NCBI RefSeq assembly: GCF_019320115.1
Contig: NC_089598.1
Span: 84,887,844 to 84,951,843 of the forward strand
Origin: Miscanthus floridulus
Lineage: Eukaryota > Streptophyta > Magnoliopsida > Poales > Poaceae
Reading direction: 5' to 3'
DNA length: 64,000 bases
Shown here: piece after piece, positions 34,333 to 46,415 of the stretch
Layout: each line of letters opens with the position of its first letter
How positions within the stretch are numbered: the stretch's first letter is position 1
Made by a program: the position numbers and the translations under genes
Notes under the pieces: model-generated
Told to the model about the DNA's origin: nothing
The model's database searches: none
The model's input: the letters and a program-made list of their open reading frames with translations, nothing else

Positions 34333-34950
34333 TCACTCCTCCAGATTTGGCATCCACGTTTCGTTCGGGTCATTGTAGAACTCGCCGTTGGGGTTGATGA
34401 CCTGGTCATTTAGAAATCCTGCTATAGTCTCTCGAATTGCTTTAAGTTGGTCAAGTCGTATGACTCTTTTCCTCAACCATTCAGTCTTCAATAAAAGTTA
34501 AAGGAAAAAGTATTAATATATATATATATGTATGTGTATTGCTCATGTAATTACTTATACAAATGAGAGCAATAAAGAAATTGTAAATATACGATCGAAA
34601 TAATATAAAGGAAAAAGTATTTATATACGTACTTTGAGTTGCTCTTCAGGAGTTCTCTTTGAGTACGCCATGATGAACTCGCAAACATAGTATCCGCAGT
34701 AGTTGTTACCCTGCTCCTGCCTTAGAACCCACTTTTACGACAAAAAAATCAATTAGGGTGAATTGAAATCATCATATGGTGTTAATTGAATATAAATGTG
34801 TAGTTATAGTACTTACTTTGTGTGCGATTACACCCAGTGGCGCTTTGCAATGTTTCATTTTTTTGTTCCTCAATGAACCTTTTCCAAACCCTGCTCCCAA
34901 TAAAATAAAAAAATAATTTAACCTTTAATAATTGTTGAGAGATCGACGCC

Positions 34951-35003
<53 letters not shown>

Positions 35004-38000
35004 TGTTATAGAGAAACTAAATTAATTACCCTTGTATAATATCTATCATGTCTTTATACTCCGTTTGCGGTTTTCTCAACGAGTCTAAGATTTTCAATCT
35101 ACTATTGGTCATATCGATGACCATAAATATCCAGTGATTGCTGCATAAACATATATATATGTGTGTGTGTGTGTGTGTGAGGTAACTAGCTAGTAAGGAA
35201 ATATTGATGTCCCATATATATGATCGACATTAATTACTTATAATAACACTCACTTGAAGTTGTAGGGGAAGAGTATCTCCTTCTTGTCGCGTTGGTTCAC
35301 TAAGAAATTCATGAGATTTCTCTCAGGTTGAGACTTATAATCCTTTGGGGGGTTAGGGTGTTTGTATACGACATACGGATCAACGAACCTAACATCATTA
35401 TCCTTTCTCTTTCTAAGTTCTGTCATCTCATATCTGCATACATGAAAATTGTGAATATATATATATATTATGAATATATAATAAAGAAATTATGAATATA
35501 GTAGAAAATAATCACACTTACAGACAATAGCAGCTAATGAGATTTTTGTCGAGAGAGTCCAGGTGGCATAGTTGGTGTAATTCTGGAAGATCGACATAGA
35601 TAATGTCATTGCCACGGAAGTAATGGTGGTTTCTAATTTCGACAGAAAGATAGATTTGTCCCGCATCAGACGCCGACATGTACTAGCCGTTTAGCAGGTA
35701 CATTTGCGTACCTAGTTCACCTAATTTCTCTAGGTTGTATAGACTCTGGCCTGGTACAAATTTCTTGTAAGGATCCACTTCCAGAGCAGATGGTCCTTCA
35801 GTGAGCACTTCGGCAAGGTTCAAACCAGTGTCCTGATAAAACCGAAGAAACGACTCATAGCCGCCTACCTCCTCCACTAAATTTAAGTTTGAACCATATT
35901 CGTTAGGAACGACAAGGGGGGGATTGATTGTTGCGATTGTTGTCCGAGTTGTGCAACACCTTTCCCTACTCTCTTCTTTTTTGCGCCGCCTCATATGACT
36001 TGGTGAGAGAGCGATCATAGTCCGATATCGGTTGTTTCGCGGCGCTCTTAAGAGAATCCTGTTTTTTTGTTCCAACTTCTTTCTTAGCTGATCTGGAGGT
36101 AGGAAGAAGTATGATGGCTCTGGGTTCTCCCTCGCTCGTCGTGCCTGTTTTGCACCTTCAAAGAAATCTATCACTTCTTTTTGTACTGCGTCCTTTAATT
36201 CCTGTTCACTTTTCTCATAAGATAGTTTTTGGGGAATAACTAGATGAGTATTTGCTTTCTGCTTCTTTACCGGCGGGTAGGGCAACGACTTCATTTGCGG
36301 GGCGGACCTCTTAGGGGCTGGCTTCCTTGGAGGCGGGGGAGGCGTTGAAGACCGCCTTGGAGGCAGTGCAGACTTTGGAGGCGTTGGAGACCTCAGCGGA
36401 GGAGTTGTGGACTTCCTTGGAGGCGATGGAGGAGATGGAGATGGTGGGGATGCAGCAGTGCCTTCGAAGGCGTCATCATTGCCCTGAGCACTATGATGGC
36501 CGAGAGAAGCAACAACTGGACTTTGGTTGGTGGAGGCCCTGCTTTGTGAGTACAAAAAATAATGAGATATAAGTAAATGCTTATTATTAGTCATGCCAAT
36601 AGAAAATTATCAAAAAATTGTTTTGTTAACTTTTGTCCGCACCTAATGTCTGCTGGCGGTGGAGCAGATGCCCCAGGGATAATGATGTAGCGCTTGCGCC
36701 ATAGTATATATGCCTTCTCTGCTTCTCCTAGAGTCTTCTCTTCATTACCTCCAGGAATGTCAAGAGCTAGATCCTCATAACCTTTGTTCACTTTATCCAC
36801 TGCGACCCTAGCATATCCAGGTTGTATTGGTGCCCCATGGATTCTTGGTGTCTTGGTAGGGTCTGGAGGAGTAAAAACACCGACAGCGACCTTGATTGTG
36901 TCATTCCCCCTTGGAACATGTAGCTCAATTGATGTCATTGGAGTAGTGACATCATCCACGGGGAAGCGCAGCGCTACGTCATCTTGCTTTGGTAGCTCAG
37001 TGGAAGCGCAACTGCTTTTCAACTGACCAGGGGGGCTAATATTAACATTCATTCCTGGCTCTGATGCCTGCCTCTGGGCACTCATTGCTATCTGCACTTG
37101 CTTTCTGATTTCTTCCTGCATTCTTGCTTCCATTGCTTTTTCTCGCTCCTTTGCTTCAAGCACCATTTCCTCCAACATTGTCACCCGCGCTGCTTGCTCC
37201 TCCTTGCTTCTCTGGCGGCTTCGGTAGGTTTCCCTATCATTGGGGAAACCATGAACCCATGGAGTGTTGTGTCCTAAGCCTCTGGTTCAGCCAGTGTGTT
37301 CACCAGTCCTGATGGCATATGTTAGCTCATCCTTCTCTCTATTGGGCTTGAACACACCAATCTCTTTAGCTTCTATAGCAAAAGCCAATCGGCATGCTGC
37401 TGTTTCGAGTTTTTGCCCATACACTGCCAGACCGGTCTATGGGTCGAGTCTTCCCCCATGACCGAAAACCAATTCTTCGAGCATGGGGGCCACTTGGCTG
37501 ATTCTGGTTCGACCCTCTTGGCAAAAATGTCCGCTTCCATTTTTTGCCACTTCGGAATGGCAGTATCGTAGCCACCTGATCCCATGTCATGGTGGTATAC
37601 CTTTTTTCGGGCATTCTCTTGGTTCCTTCTCACCCGTGCCTCACCCTCTGCTGATGTCTTGTACTCTACGAAATCATTCCAATAGGGCCTCTATTTCGAG
37701 ATCGGGCCCGTAGCAGTATTAAAATTCAGCGTTTCGTTCTTCTTGATGTATGTGTTGTATAGGTGTTTCTTCCAAGTCTAGAATTGTGTGACCATCTTCT
37801 TCATAGCCCACGATTGAACTAGCTCCTTCAATTCATCATCGTTGATATCATCATAATCATCCACTTGCAACGTGAAATGGGCAAGGATATCATTCCAGAG
37901 CAAATTCTTGTCAACATCAGAGACAAAACTAACATCAGGCTCGTTGATCTTTTTCTTCCATTCATGGATACTGATCGAAATTCTGTCCCTTACAAGGTAC

Positions 38001-38376
38001 CCATAGTGTTCCACGAATTTCCTTTTATGTGGACCAAGTGGTTCGCCTGTCTCGATGTTGAATTCCGATATTATGTACCGGCCCTCCAGTGGTTTCTTCG
38101 GTCCTCGAACATTTTTGCTCTTCACCGTTGTGGTTGCCGATCCAGAGGGCTACATATAAAAAAATAATAAATAAATATCTTTTGTACACAGAAATATATA
38201 CAATATTCACATATAATATATATTTAGTATATATACCTCGCCTGTATTTTATTGCAAAACATTTTCTTGCTCATTTTCAAGAGCTACGTATTGAATTCCA
38301 TCATCAACATCCTGCTCACTAGCATTGGCAATAATATTCATCATTTCTTCCTCCATGTTGTCTCCCGGGGCAGCCA
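34333..38376 (-). pseudogene. CACTA-1 TNPA-like Transposase_24 / Ulp1-protease gene (decayed)
   Basis: The start is at 38376 (exon 1 38376-38237), and exon 2 runs leftwards from 38150. The Transposase_24 (Ptta/En-Spm) region follows: KKPLEGRYIISEF, HEWKKKINEPDVSFV, then the Arg-rich NQENARKK and MGSGGY segments, with a stop at 37778 and frameshifts near 37400. A coiled-coil (37184-37080) and the YARVAVDKV/WRKRYI segment precede a Pro-rich linker (36500-36270). A segment ends at a TAG (35683) where CACTA-2 has Trp. Small exons then encode a Ulp1-type C-terminal protease: NNHW (catalytic His, about 35130), ILDSLR (Asp, about 35090) and GNNYCGYYVC (Cys, about 34700), ending at 34333. Ulp1-type enzymes cleave ubiquitin-like modifiers. 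The catalytic residues survive but stops make full translation unlikely. Confidence 0.75.
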
Positions 38377-38395
38377 TATCTAACAAATTTAACAA

Positions 38396-38690
38396 AATTT
38401 AAGTCACATATATAAACAAGTCATATATATACAATAAGTCATATACAAATTTATCTAAGTCACATATATATAAACAAGTCATATATGTAAACAAGTCATA
38501 TATGTACAATAAGTCATAAACAAAATAAATCGAAGTCACATATATAAACAAGTCATATAAACAAGTCATATATATAAACAATTCATATATGTAAACAATC
38601 ATATATGTCAACAAGTCATATATGTAAACAAGTCATATATGTAAACAAGTCATATATATAAACAAGTCATATATGTAAACAAGTCATATA
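38396..38690. repeat. Degenerate tandem repeat (CATATATATAAACAAGT)
   Basis: AAGTCATATATGTAAAC-type units of 16-17 bp recur about 15 times. The minus-strand Tyr/Leu-rich frame over it is an artefact. Confidence 0.85.
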
Positions 38691-38693
38691 AAC

Positions 38694-38858
38694 GACGAAT
38701 TCGCCCTAGCGAGAACGACGAATTCGCCCTAGCGAGAACGACAATTCGCTCTAGCGAGAACGACAAGGCGAATTTGTCGTTCTCGCTAGGGCGAATTCGT
38801 TGTTCTCGCTAGGGCGAATCGTCGTTCTCGCTAGGGCGAATCGCCGTTCTCGCTAGGG
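38694..38858. repeat. Large inverted repeat (palindrome) of 23-bp units
   Basis: Three units of GAATTCGCCCTAGCGAGAAC type (38694-38764) face four inverted units (38776-38858) across an 11-bp spacer. The arms could form a long hairpin or cruciform. It lies upstream of the second CACTA-1 gene. Confidence 0.85.
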
Positions 38859-38862
38859 TATA

Positions 38863-39088
38863 CAACAACGGGGCGGCGTTGCTCCGCATATACAACAACA
38901 GGGTGGCATTGCTCCGCATACAACACAACAAGGCGGCGTTGCTCCTCATACAACACAACGAGGCAGCGTTGCTCCGCATACAACACAATGAGGCGGCGTT
39001 GCTCCACATACAACACAACAAAGCGGCGTTGCTCCGCATACAACACAACGACGGCGTTGCTCCGCATACAACACAACGAGGCGTTCCT
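38863..39088. repeat. 30-bp tandem repeat, about 7-8 copies
   Basis: Units of the form ACAACACAACGAGGCGGCGT plus TGCTCCGCAT repeat with point changes. The period is a multiple of three, so repetitive open frames appear in both strands; they are not genes. Confidence 0.85.
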
Positions 39089-39220
39089 CTGCATATATCA
39101 CATACAAACACATATCGACATACATAGGGGTCGGTGGTGATGATCGACGTACGTAGGGGTCGGCGGTGATGGGCGTCCGGAGGCGGTGATGATGAGGCGG
39201 CGAGGGGCATGGCCGGCGGC

Positions 39221-39362
39221 CGAGGCTCCTCCTCCCTTCTCCTTCCTCCTCTCTTCTCCTTCTTCCTTCTCCCTTCTCCTTCTCCTCCCTTCTCCTTCTT
39301 CCTTCTCCCTTCTCTCCTCCACCTCCCTTCTCTCCTCTACTGCCCTGCTCCTCCTCTCCTCC
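39221..39362. repeat. Polypyrimidine low-complexity tract
   Basis: CTTCTCCTTC-type sequence of about 140 bases, followed by a GC-rich stretch to 39540. The long open frames on both strands here are compositional. Confidence 0.8.
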
Positions 39363-39564
39363 AATCCAGCGGTTCAGGGGGCAGGGCACCAGTCCAGCGG
39401 CGGGGCCGGCCGTGGCAGGGATGGCCGCGGCGGAGCGGGGACGGGTCGGGGTGGTCGGGGGGCGGCGCGTCGGTGAGCGTGCTTAGCCAGGGCGGTGGGG
39501 CGCCGGTGCGCGTGCAGAGGAGGAAGAAGAGGGGCCGAGGCGGGCGCAGAGGCTATATAAGGGA

Positions 39565-39690
39565 GAGGACCTTTAGTCCCGGGCGCCACCACCAGCCGGG
39601 ACTAAAGGCCCTTTAGTCCCGGGCCCTGTTAATGCCTGGGACTAAAGGTCACACCTTTAGTCCCGGCGGGTGGTGGCGCCCGGGACTAAA
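39565..39690. promoter_or_regulatory. Internal cluster of CACTA subterminal-type repeats (CACTA-1)
   Basis: Six CCTTTAGTCCCGG / CCGGGACTAAAGG units lie in the middle of the element, between the end of the TNP2 gene (40203) and the start of the TNPA-like gene (38376). They resemble the units at the element ends. A TATATAAG box (about 39552) sits beside them in plus-strand sense. A homologous cluster occupies the same place in CACTA-2. I infer a regulatory role for the second gene. Confidence 0.6.
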
Positions 39691-39996
39691 GGTTTTTGGC
39701 GGGCAGCCAAACTGCAGTTTCGCTGCCCGCCAATTCATTAGGATTTTAATATATTTCTTTTTACACAAATGATAAAAGGATAGTTAATTGCACAAAAAAT
39801 TAAATAAAAGACATAAAAATATTTAAAAAAAATATAGATTCTATTTTGCTTTATTGCACACAGGAAAATTATGTGACCTAAAGTTTTAATTTTTTAACAA
39901 GTTTTAAAACATAATATAGTGTTTAAATTACTATTTCGATAATGCAAAAATATAGTGTTTAATTAAATTCAGAAAAACTCTTGTGTTTCGACTGGA

Positions 39997-40146
39997 AATT
40001 TGTTTTCACATCATTTGAACGTGACATAATCCCACCATCAAACATAAATTTGTTTTCACATCATTTCAACGTGACATAATCCCAACATCAAACATAAATT
40101 TGTTTTCACATCATTTCAACGTGACATAATTCAACATCAAACATAA
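39997..40146. repeat. 50-bp tandem repeat, three copies
   Basis: Units begin AATTTGTTTTCACATCATTT at about 39997, 40047 and 40097, with few differences. They lie just beyond the 3' end of the TNP2 pseudogene. Confidence 0.85.
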
Positions 40147-40202
40147 ATTCACAATTATTACATAATATCTCTAATACACACTATTGAACATCAATATATA
40201 TA

Positions 40203-43200
40203 TCAAGCGGGCATAGTAATGAACTTCTTCTTGACGTATGTCCCTTGGTTATAATCGCGCCATAACCATAGAGTGTCCTCATCGTTTAGCTAGATGCTAG
40301 GGTCTTTGTTCACTGTGAAGGGTGAAATTCGGTCATCCTTTTCATAATCTTCTGACATGTCTGACTTGTCTTTGATTCCGACGATGTTTCTTTTTCCTGA
40401 AAGAACTATGTGGCGCTTTGGCTCATCATTGATTGGGTGGTTGTCGTTTTTCCCTCTCTTTGGTTTTGTAGACATGTCCTTAACATAGAACACCTGAGTC
40501 ACATCCTTCACAAGGACAAACGGTTCGCCTTTGTACCCAATATTGTTGAGGTCCACTGTTGTCATTCCATACTGGTTGTCGACTGCTATGCCGCCTCCAG
40601 TTGTCTTTACCCACTGGCACTTGAACAAAGGTACCTTAAAATGAGATGCATAGTCTAGTTCCCATATCTCCTCTATGCGGCCATAGTATGTTTGCTTGTT
40701 CCCACTAGGGTCGGTGGCATCTATGCGGACACCACTGTTCTGGTTGGTGCTCCTTTTATCTTGTGCTACTGTGTAAAATGTATTCCCATTTATCTCGTAC
40801 CCTTTGTATGTGAGGATATGCCACGATGGCTGCCTAGCCAACAAATATAGCTCCTCATCAATACTCTCATCACCCTGACATTCTTTTCACAACCAGTCGC
40901 TGAAAGTTTCCTTGTGCTAACGCGTAATCTATGCTTCAGACTTCCCTGAGAACTCAGATCGGAGGAGGTTCTTGTGTGTCTCGATATACGGATCTACCAA
41001 GGAGAAGTTCTGTAGAACTGTGTAGTGTGCTTTATTGAAATAATCATCACCCTTACCAATATATGTTTTCTTCCCTAGTGTCCCCTTTCCACTTAGTCTC
41101 CCCTTGTGTCGCGATTCAGGAACACCAATCGGGTTAATATCGGGAATGAAGTCAACACAGAACTCAATGACCTCCTCTGTTCCGTAGCCCTTGGCGATGC
41201 TTTCTTCTGGCCGAGCATGGTTGTGAACATATTTCTTCAGGATTCCCATAAACCTCTCAAAGGGGAACATGTTGTGTAGGAACATAGGACCAAGAATAGT
41301 AATCTCCTTGACCAGATGAACTAGGAGGTGTGTCATGATATCAAAGAAGGAATGAGGGAACACCAACTCAAAGCTGACAAGACATTGAACCACATCATTC
41401 TGTAGTTTCGCTAGATCCGTTGGATCGATTGCCTTCTAAGAAATTACATTGAGGAATGCACATAGCTTCACGGTGGCTAAACGTACATTTGGCGGTAGAA
41501 TTCCTCTTAATGCAACTGGAAGCAATTGAGTCATGAGCACGTGGCAGTCATGGGACTTTAAGTGTCCAAATTTCTTCTCTGGCACATTTATTATACCCTT
41601 TATATTCAAGGAGAATCTAGACGGTACCTTAATGCTATCTAGGCATTCAAACAAGCTATCCTTCTCTTCTTTGCTAAGAGTGTAGCTGGCAGGACTTAAG
41701 TACTGGCGTCCATCATCTGTCTTCTCTGGATGCAGGTTGTCTCGTTCTTTCAAACACCGTAGGTCCTGTCGTGCTTCAATTGTGTCCTTAGGCTTCCCAT
41801 ACATGCCCATGAAGCCTAGTAGGTTCACACAAAGATTCTTCGTCAGGTGCATCACGTCGATCACGCTGCGGACCTCTAGGACTTGCCAATAGGGTAGCTC
41901 CCAAAATATGGACTTCTTCTTCCACATGGGTGTGTGACCGTTGGCGTCCTTCGAAACAGGTTGGCTGCCAGGTCCCTTTCCAAATATTACTTTCACATCA
42001 TTGACCATATCGAGGACGTCCTCACCAGTTTGGTTGCGAGGCTTGGTTTGGTGGTCTGCCTTACCTTTAAAATGCTTGCCTTTCTTTCTTACGGGGTGAT
42101 TTGCAGGAAGAAATCGTCGATGCCCAAGGTACACGACCTTGCGATACTTTTTCAAGAATATACCTTTCATGTCATCGAAACACTGCGTGCATGCATTATA
42201 TCCCTTGTTTGATTGTCCTGAAAGATTACTTAGAGCTAGCCAATCATTGATTGTTACGAACAACAATGCTCGCAGGTCAAAGTGCTCCTGCTTGTGCTCA
42301 TCCCGCACGTGTACACCTGGCTTGTTCCACAAAAGTAGAAGTTCTTCAACTAGTGGCCTCAGGTACACATCGATATTGTTGCCAGGTTGCTTTGGGCCTT
42401 GGATGAGCACCGGCATCATAATAAACTTACGCTTCATGCATAACCAGGGAGGAAGGTTGTAGATACATAGAGTAATAGGCCAAGTGCTGTGACTACTGCT
42501 CTGCTCCCTGAAAGGATTCATACCATCCATACTTAAAGCAAACCTTAAGTTTCTTGCGTCACTTGCAAACTCGGGGAATTCTCTATCGATTGTTCTCCAC
42601 TAGGACCCATCAGCAGGGTGTCTCAACATATTGTCTACCTTACGGTCTTCTTTGTGCCATCGCAATAACTTTGCATGGTCTCTGTTTCTAAAAAGACATT
42701 TCAAGCATGGTATTATAGGAGCATACCACATAACCTTGGTAGGGATTTTCTTCTTGGGACGTTCGCCCTCAACATCACCAGGGTCATCTCGCCTGATCTT
42801 ATACCGCGACACGTGACATACAGGGCATGCATCCAACTTCTCATACTCCGTGCCATGGTAGAGGATGCAGTCATTAGGACATGCATGTATCTTCTGGATT
42901 TCTAATCCTAAAGGGCAGACTACCTGTTTTGCTTCATACATAGTGCTGGGCAATTCGTTATCCTTCGGAAGCATCTTCTTTTGGATTTTTAGTAACTCCG
43001 TGAATCCCTTGTCAGATACACCATTCTTTGCCTTCCATTGCAGCAATTCCAATGTGGTACCTAACTTTTTCTGCCCCGCATCACAAGTTAGGTATAGCAA
43101 TTTCTTGTGATCATCTAGCATGCGATCGAACTTGATCTTCTCCTTTTCACTTTCGCATTCTCTTTGTGCGTCACAAATGGCCTGACCAAGATCGTCAGTG

Positions 43201-43622
43201 GGCTCCTCCTCTGCCCCTACCTCTTCTTCAGCGGGCTTCTCCTCTGCCCCTACCTCTTCTTCAGCGGGCTTCTCCTTTGCCCCCACCTCTTCTTCAGCTT
43301 CCCCCATTGCAGTATCATTGAAGGCACCATATTCAGCAAAAATGTCATCATCTCCCCATTGTTCTTCTTCACCTTCTTTCATTACAACTCCGGTTTCTCC
43401 GTGCTTCGTCCAACAAATATAGTTTGGCATGAAACCTGACTTGAACAAGTGTGAATGAAGAGTCTTTGAGTTAGCATATTCCATCGTATTCTTATATATG
43501 GCACATGGGCAACACATGAAACCATCGCGTTTGTTTGCCTCGGCCGCACGTAACAAAGAATGCACGTCGTCCATGAACTCTTGGGAGCGACGATCAGCAT
43601 TGTACATCCAATGCTGACTCAT
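40203..43622 (-). pseudogene. CACTA-1 TNP2/TNPD-type transposase (decayed)
   Basis: This is the transposase that binds and cuts element ends in En/Spm transposons. I start at the ATG at 43622 (MSQHWMYN), directly after a splice acceptor. Domains in order: Transpos_assoc (to about 43380), an acidic linker with a 12-residue EEEVGAEEKPA-type repeat (43310-43190), a zinc-binding CPND...CPVC segment (about 42860), Transposase_21/TNP2 (42570-41440), DUF4218 (41400-40950) and DUF4216 (40840-40210). In-frame stops break it at 42600 (Gln to TAG), 41436 (Gln to TAG), 40929 (Trp to TAG), about 40920 (Gln to TAG), 40887 (Arg to TGA) and 40290. Otherwise the frame is long and continuous, so decay is recent relative to the divergence from CACTA-2. 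Confidence 0.85.
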
Positions 43623-43710
43623 CTGCATTACATAACATAAATACCGTATTAAAACCTAGAACATAATTAGTTAATTATACAACATGCATACCCCCACAAA
43701 AGCTATAAAT

Positions 43711-44240
43711 TTAAGAATTCCTCGCTACAATGTTGACAATCCCAACTACCACTAAAAACACTAAAGCTAAAATGCACTTCAGCAGCACAAGGATTTCGCG
43801 ACCAATCCCAACTAAAACAGACAGATCCCCCGTTTGTTCAACATCTTTGGGCTTCTTCGGCTGGATCACTGCCTCATTAGCCACCATATCTGCCTATTAT
43901 GCAAGATATTTTTGCACGAGTTCAACATACTCTTCCTCCCAGTAGAAGCCTGAACATCCAGTGCCATCTCACCGAAATTAAAATAGAAAATTAGAACTTT
44001 AATCACAACCATCATGAAAATAGGTATAAACTAACCATAGTCATTAAATACGATAAAATAACTCACATTGCGATCCGGACACTTGTAGAAAATACGATCC
44101 TTATTGGGACCCTCCTTCACTCAGTACTCCATCACAATCTTCGTCTCATCACAACACTTGCCGCATGCAATGAGTGGGAGGCCCGGCCTAAGTCGCTTTG
44201 GAAACCCATGAGAGGCCGAGGACCCGAAAGCAGTTGCCAT
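43711..44240 (-). pseudogene. CACTA-1 small GRF-zinc-finger / membrane protein (decayed)
   Basis: Exon 1 (44240-44067) encodes a CGKC...FYKCPDRN zinc-finger of GRF type, interrupted by a TGA in place of Arg (about 44127). Exon 2 (43977-43711) continues with CSGFYWEEEY, then, after a frame change near 43897, a segment ending in a hydrophobic stretch (LLKCILALVFLVVVGI) that looks like a C-terminal membrane anchor. The exon 2 acceptor reads CGG where CACTA-2 has CAG. The function is unknown; GRF fingers elsewhere bind single-stranded nucleic acid. It is the first gene of the element. Confidence 0.6.
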
Positions 44241-44697
44241 CTACTCTCTATACTCATTTTTTAATACACTATAAATTTCACATTTTATAAACAAATAAAA
44301 TTAAAAAAAACTCTAAAATTCTCTATATCTCTAAACAATGAAGTGTGCTATGCATGCTACAAATGAACGGTGAATACTAGTTTTTAATAGCTACTTTAAC
44401 CTTCCTTCATGTAAATATGCAAGCTTGAAGTGATTTTGAGCTCAAATTGCTTACAAATGGAAAAAACCACAATAAAGAACCATATATATATAGTGAACAA
44501 AATGAGATAAGACAATGGTGAAACATGAGAGTATGAAGTTAGTAACCTTTAGAACCGAAGAATCGACGGAGGAATCAAAGAAATCGATGGTGAAATCGAA
44601 GAATGGATGGAGAAAGAGCAAGAACACTGCTTAAATTTGAACTGAAGCTCTCGGGCGGGCTCGGAGAGGAAGAAGACGGCCAGCAGGATTTATAGGG

Positions 44698-44890
44698 GGA
44701 CCTTTAGTCCCGGTTGGTGGATCCAACCGAAACTAAAGGTCACTTTCCAGTCCCGGGCCACGCCACTAGCCGGGACAAGAGCTTTACTCTCGGTTGGAGC
44801 CACCAACCGAGAGTAAAGGTCGACCTTTAGTCCCGGTTGGTGGCTCCAATCGGGACTAAAGGTCTCTCTAGTCCCGGGCGTAATATTTCC
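44698..44890. repeat. CACTA-1 right subterminal repeats
   Basis: Four pairs of CTTTAGTCCCGGTTGGTGG-type units and their inverses, like those at the left end. Some units carry CTCGGTTGG or CGAGAGTAAAG variants. Confidence 0.85.
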
Positions 44891-44946
44891 CGAGACTAGA
44901 GCCTGGTTTGGCCCTTGGATCAAAGGTCTGTTCTCTACTAGTGATA

Positions 44947-46205
44947 TAAACTTTAAAAACCATTGATCCAATAATTTGGCTAACAATTTTAACTTATTAT
45001 AAGGGTGTGGCTAGCACCCGGACGTCCGGATGGACACGCGTGTCTGGACGCCCGCGTAGCCCGCCCATGTCCGCCTTCGCCCCGTTCATGAGTGCGCTCC
45101 ATCCCCATCTCTGCGCCAGCCGGTCCTTCCCCCTGACCCCTCCTCTCTCTCGGACTCTAGTGCGACACACGGGAGCTAGGATGAGCGACTGAGGATGAGC
45201 ACGCCCCGATCCCACAGCACCCCCATCCGTGACCCCTAGCAACTCCGTCCTCTAGCCCCCAGCACCCCCGTCCGTTGGCCCCCCGACACGCCGCGTTCCC
45301 TATCCGTCGACCCATGGCCGAACAACATAAAACACATGCAATATGAATGCAACACAAGACTGAAAACAGATGAAACATTTGGAACATGCTCTTGCAACAT
45401 GTGTGTGAAGCACATGAAACATCTAAACTGAAACACTTGCAACTTGCAACATAAAACCACTTGCTGCAATGTAAGAGACTGAAACAACTGAAACATTTGG
45501 AACATACTATTGCAACATACTATTGCAACATATGCAACATTCAAATAAAAAACGACGGCAACATACGTCTGGAAACAGATGAAACATTTTGAACAAACGC
45601 TTGCAACATGTCTCTGAAACACTTGCAACATATGCAACATCTCTCGATCTACTTTTGCAACATCAAGATGAAACAATTGCAACATACATCTAAAACATCG
45701 AAAGCACTTGAAACATACATATGCAACATACGAGAGGGGAAGGCTGGACCGGTTGATTCTGGCCGTCGGGTCAGAGCCGGCGCACGAGCACCACTAGCAC
45801 CGCCTGCGCTCGTAGGTGCCCTTGGCTCGGTCGAAGAAGACATGAGGCGCCACAACACATGCACCCTAGCAGCCATGCGCAGGGTCAGCGGTGTGTGCGA
45901 CGACGATGGGAGACGGATGGACGGACGGTGAGGGAGCGAGTGGCACATGTGTCTGGGATGGGCACAGGACGCGACCGGCGATGGGTCGTGGGGCGGTAGG
46001 GCACGGCGCGGCATCCGATGAGCGTGCGGTGGGGCCATGGGGAAGGGTGCGGATGAGCGAGCGGCCACGCTGCTGCGTCGGGCGCCGGATGGATAATGAT
46101 AAGCGAGTGGGGCTTCGTTTTTTTGTTGTGAGTGAGATGGAGAGATGGGTCCTGCTCCTACCAAATAATTTAATAATGTACACGCTCTCACGTAGCACCT
46201 CATAA
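44947..46205. other. Repeat-rich region without recognised gene
   Basis: It opens with GGGTGTGGCTAGCACCC and a GC-rich part (45005-45300), passes into a degenerate GAAACA/GCAACAT repeat (45305-45735) and a second GC-rich part (45740-46100). It looks like one repeat element of grass genomes, but I cannot find its termini. Long frames on both strands here lack motifs. Confidence 0.45.
45305..45735. repeat. Degenerate TGAAACA-TTTGCAACAT repeat array
   Basis: TGAAACATTTGGAACAT, TTGCAACAT and TGAAACACTTGCAAC phrases recur about 20 times with irregular spacing. The minus-strand frame of Cys/Phe/Val composition is an artefact. Confidence 0.8.
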
Positions 46206-46415
46206 GATCAAACGTTGCCTCCGGCCTCCGCGCAGCCTGGTCACCGCTTCATCTTCTAATCTTGGTTGTTCTCGCATCGCAAATCCTTCTGGCGGTGCCG
46301 GCACCTGGGGCCGCTCCTTCATTCGCGAGGACTTGCCAGTGGCCGCCGGCGAGCTCTCTGCCAGTCTGCTGTCCAGGACTCAGGTACCCCAAATACCCAA
46401 TTTTGTAATTGGTAA

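Noticed and set aside
38694..38858. GAATTCGCCCT units resemble the flank of a common TA-cloning vector
   Set aside because: Only about 11 bases agree; the rest of each unit (AGCGAGAACGAC) and the surrounding plant transposon sequence do not, and the unit is repeated seven times, so contamination is unlikely.
39186..39616. Long open frames of Ser/Leu/Arg or Glu/Arg composition
   Set aside because: They lie on a polypyrimidine tract and GC-rich repeat, in overlapping frames on both strands, with no motif.
45157..45685. Open minus-strand frames rich in Cys, Phe and Val
   Set aside because: They are translations of the GAAACA/GCAACAT repeat array.
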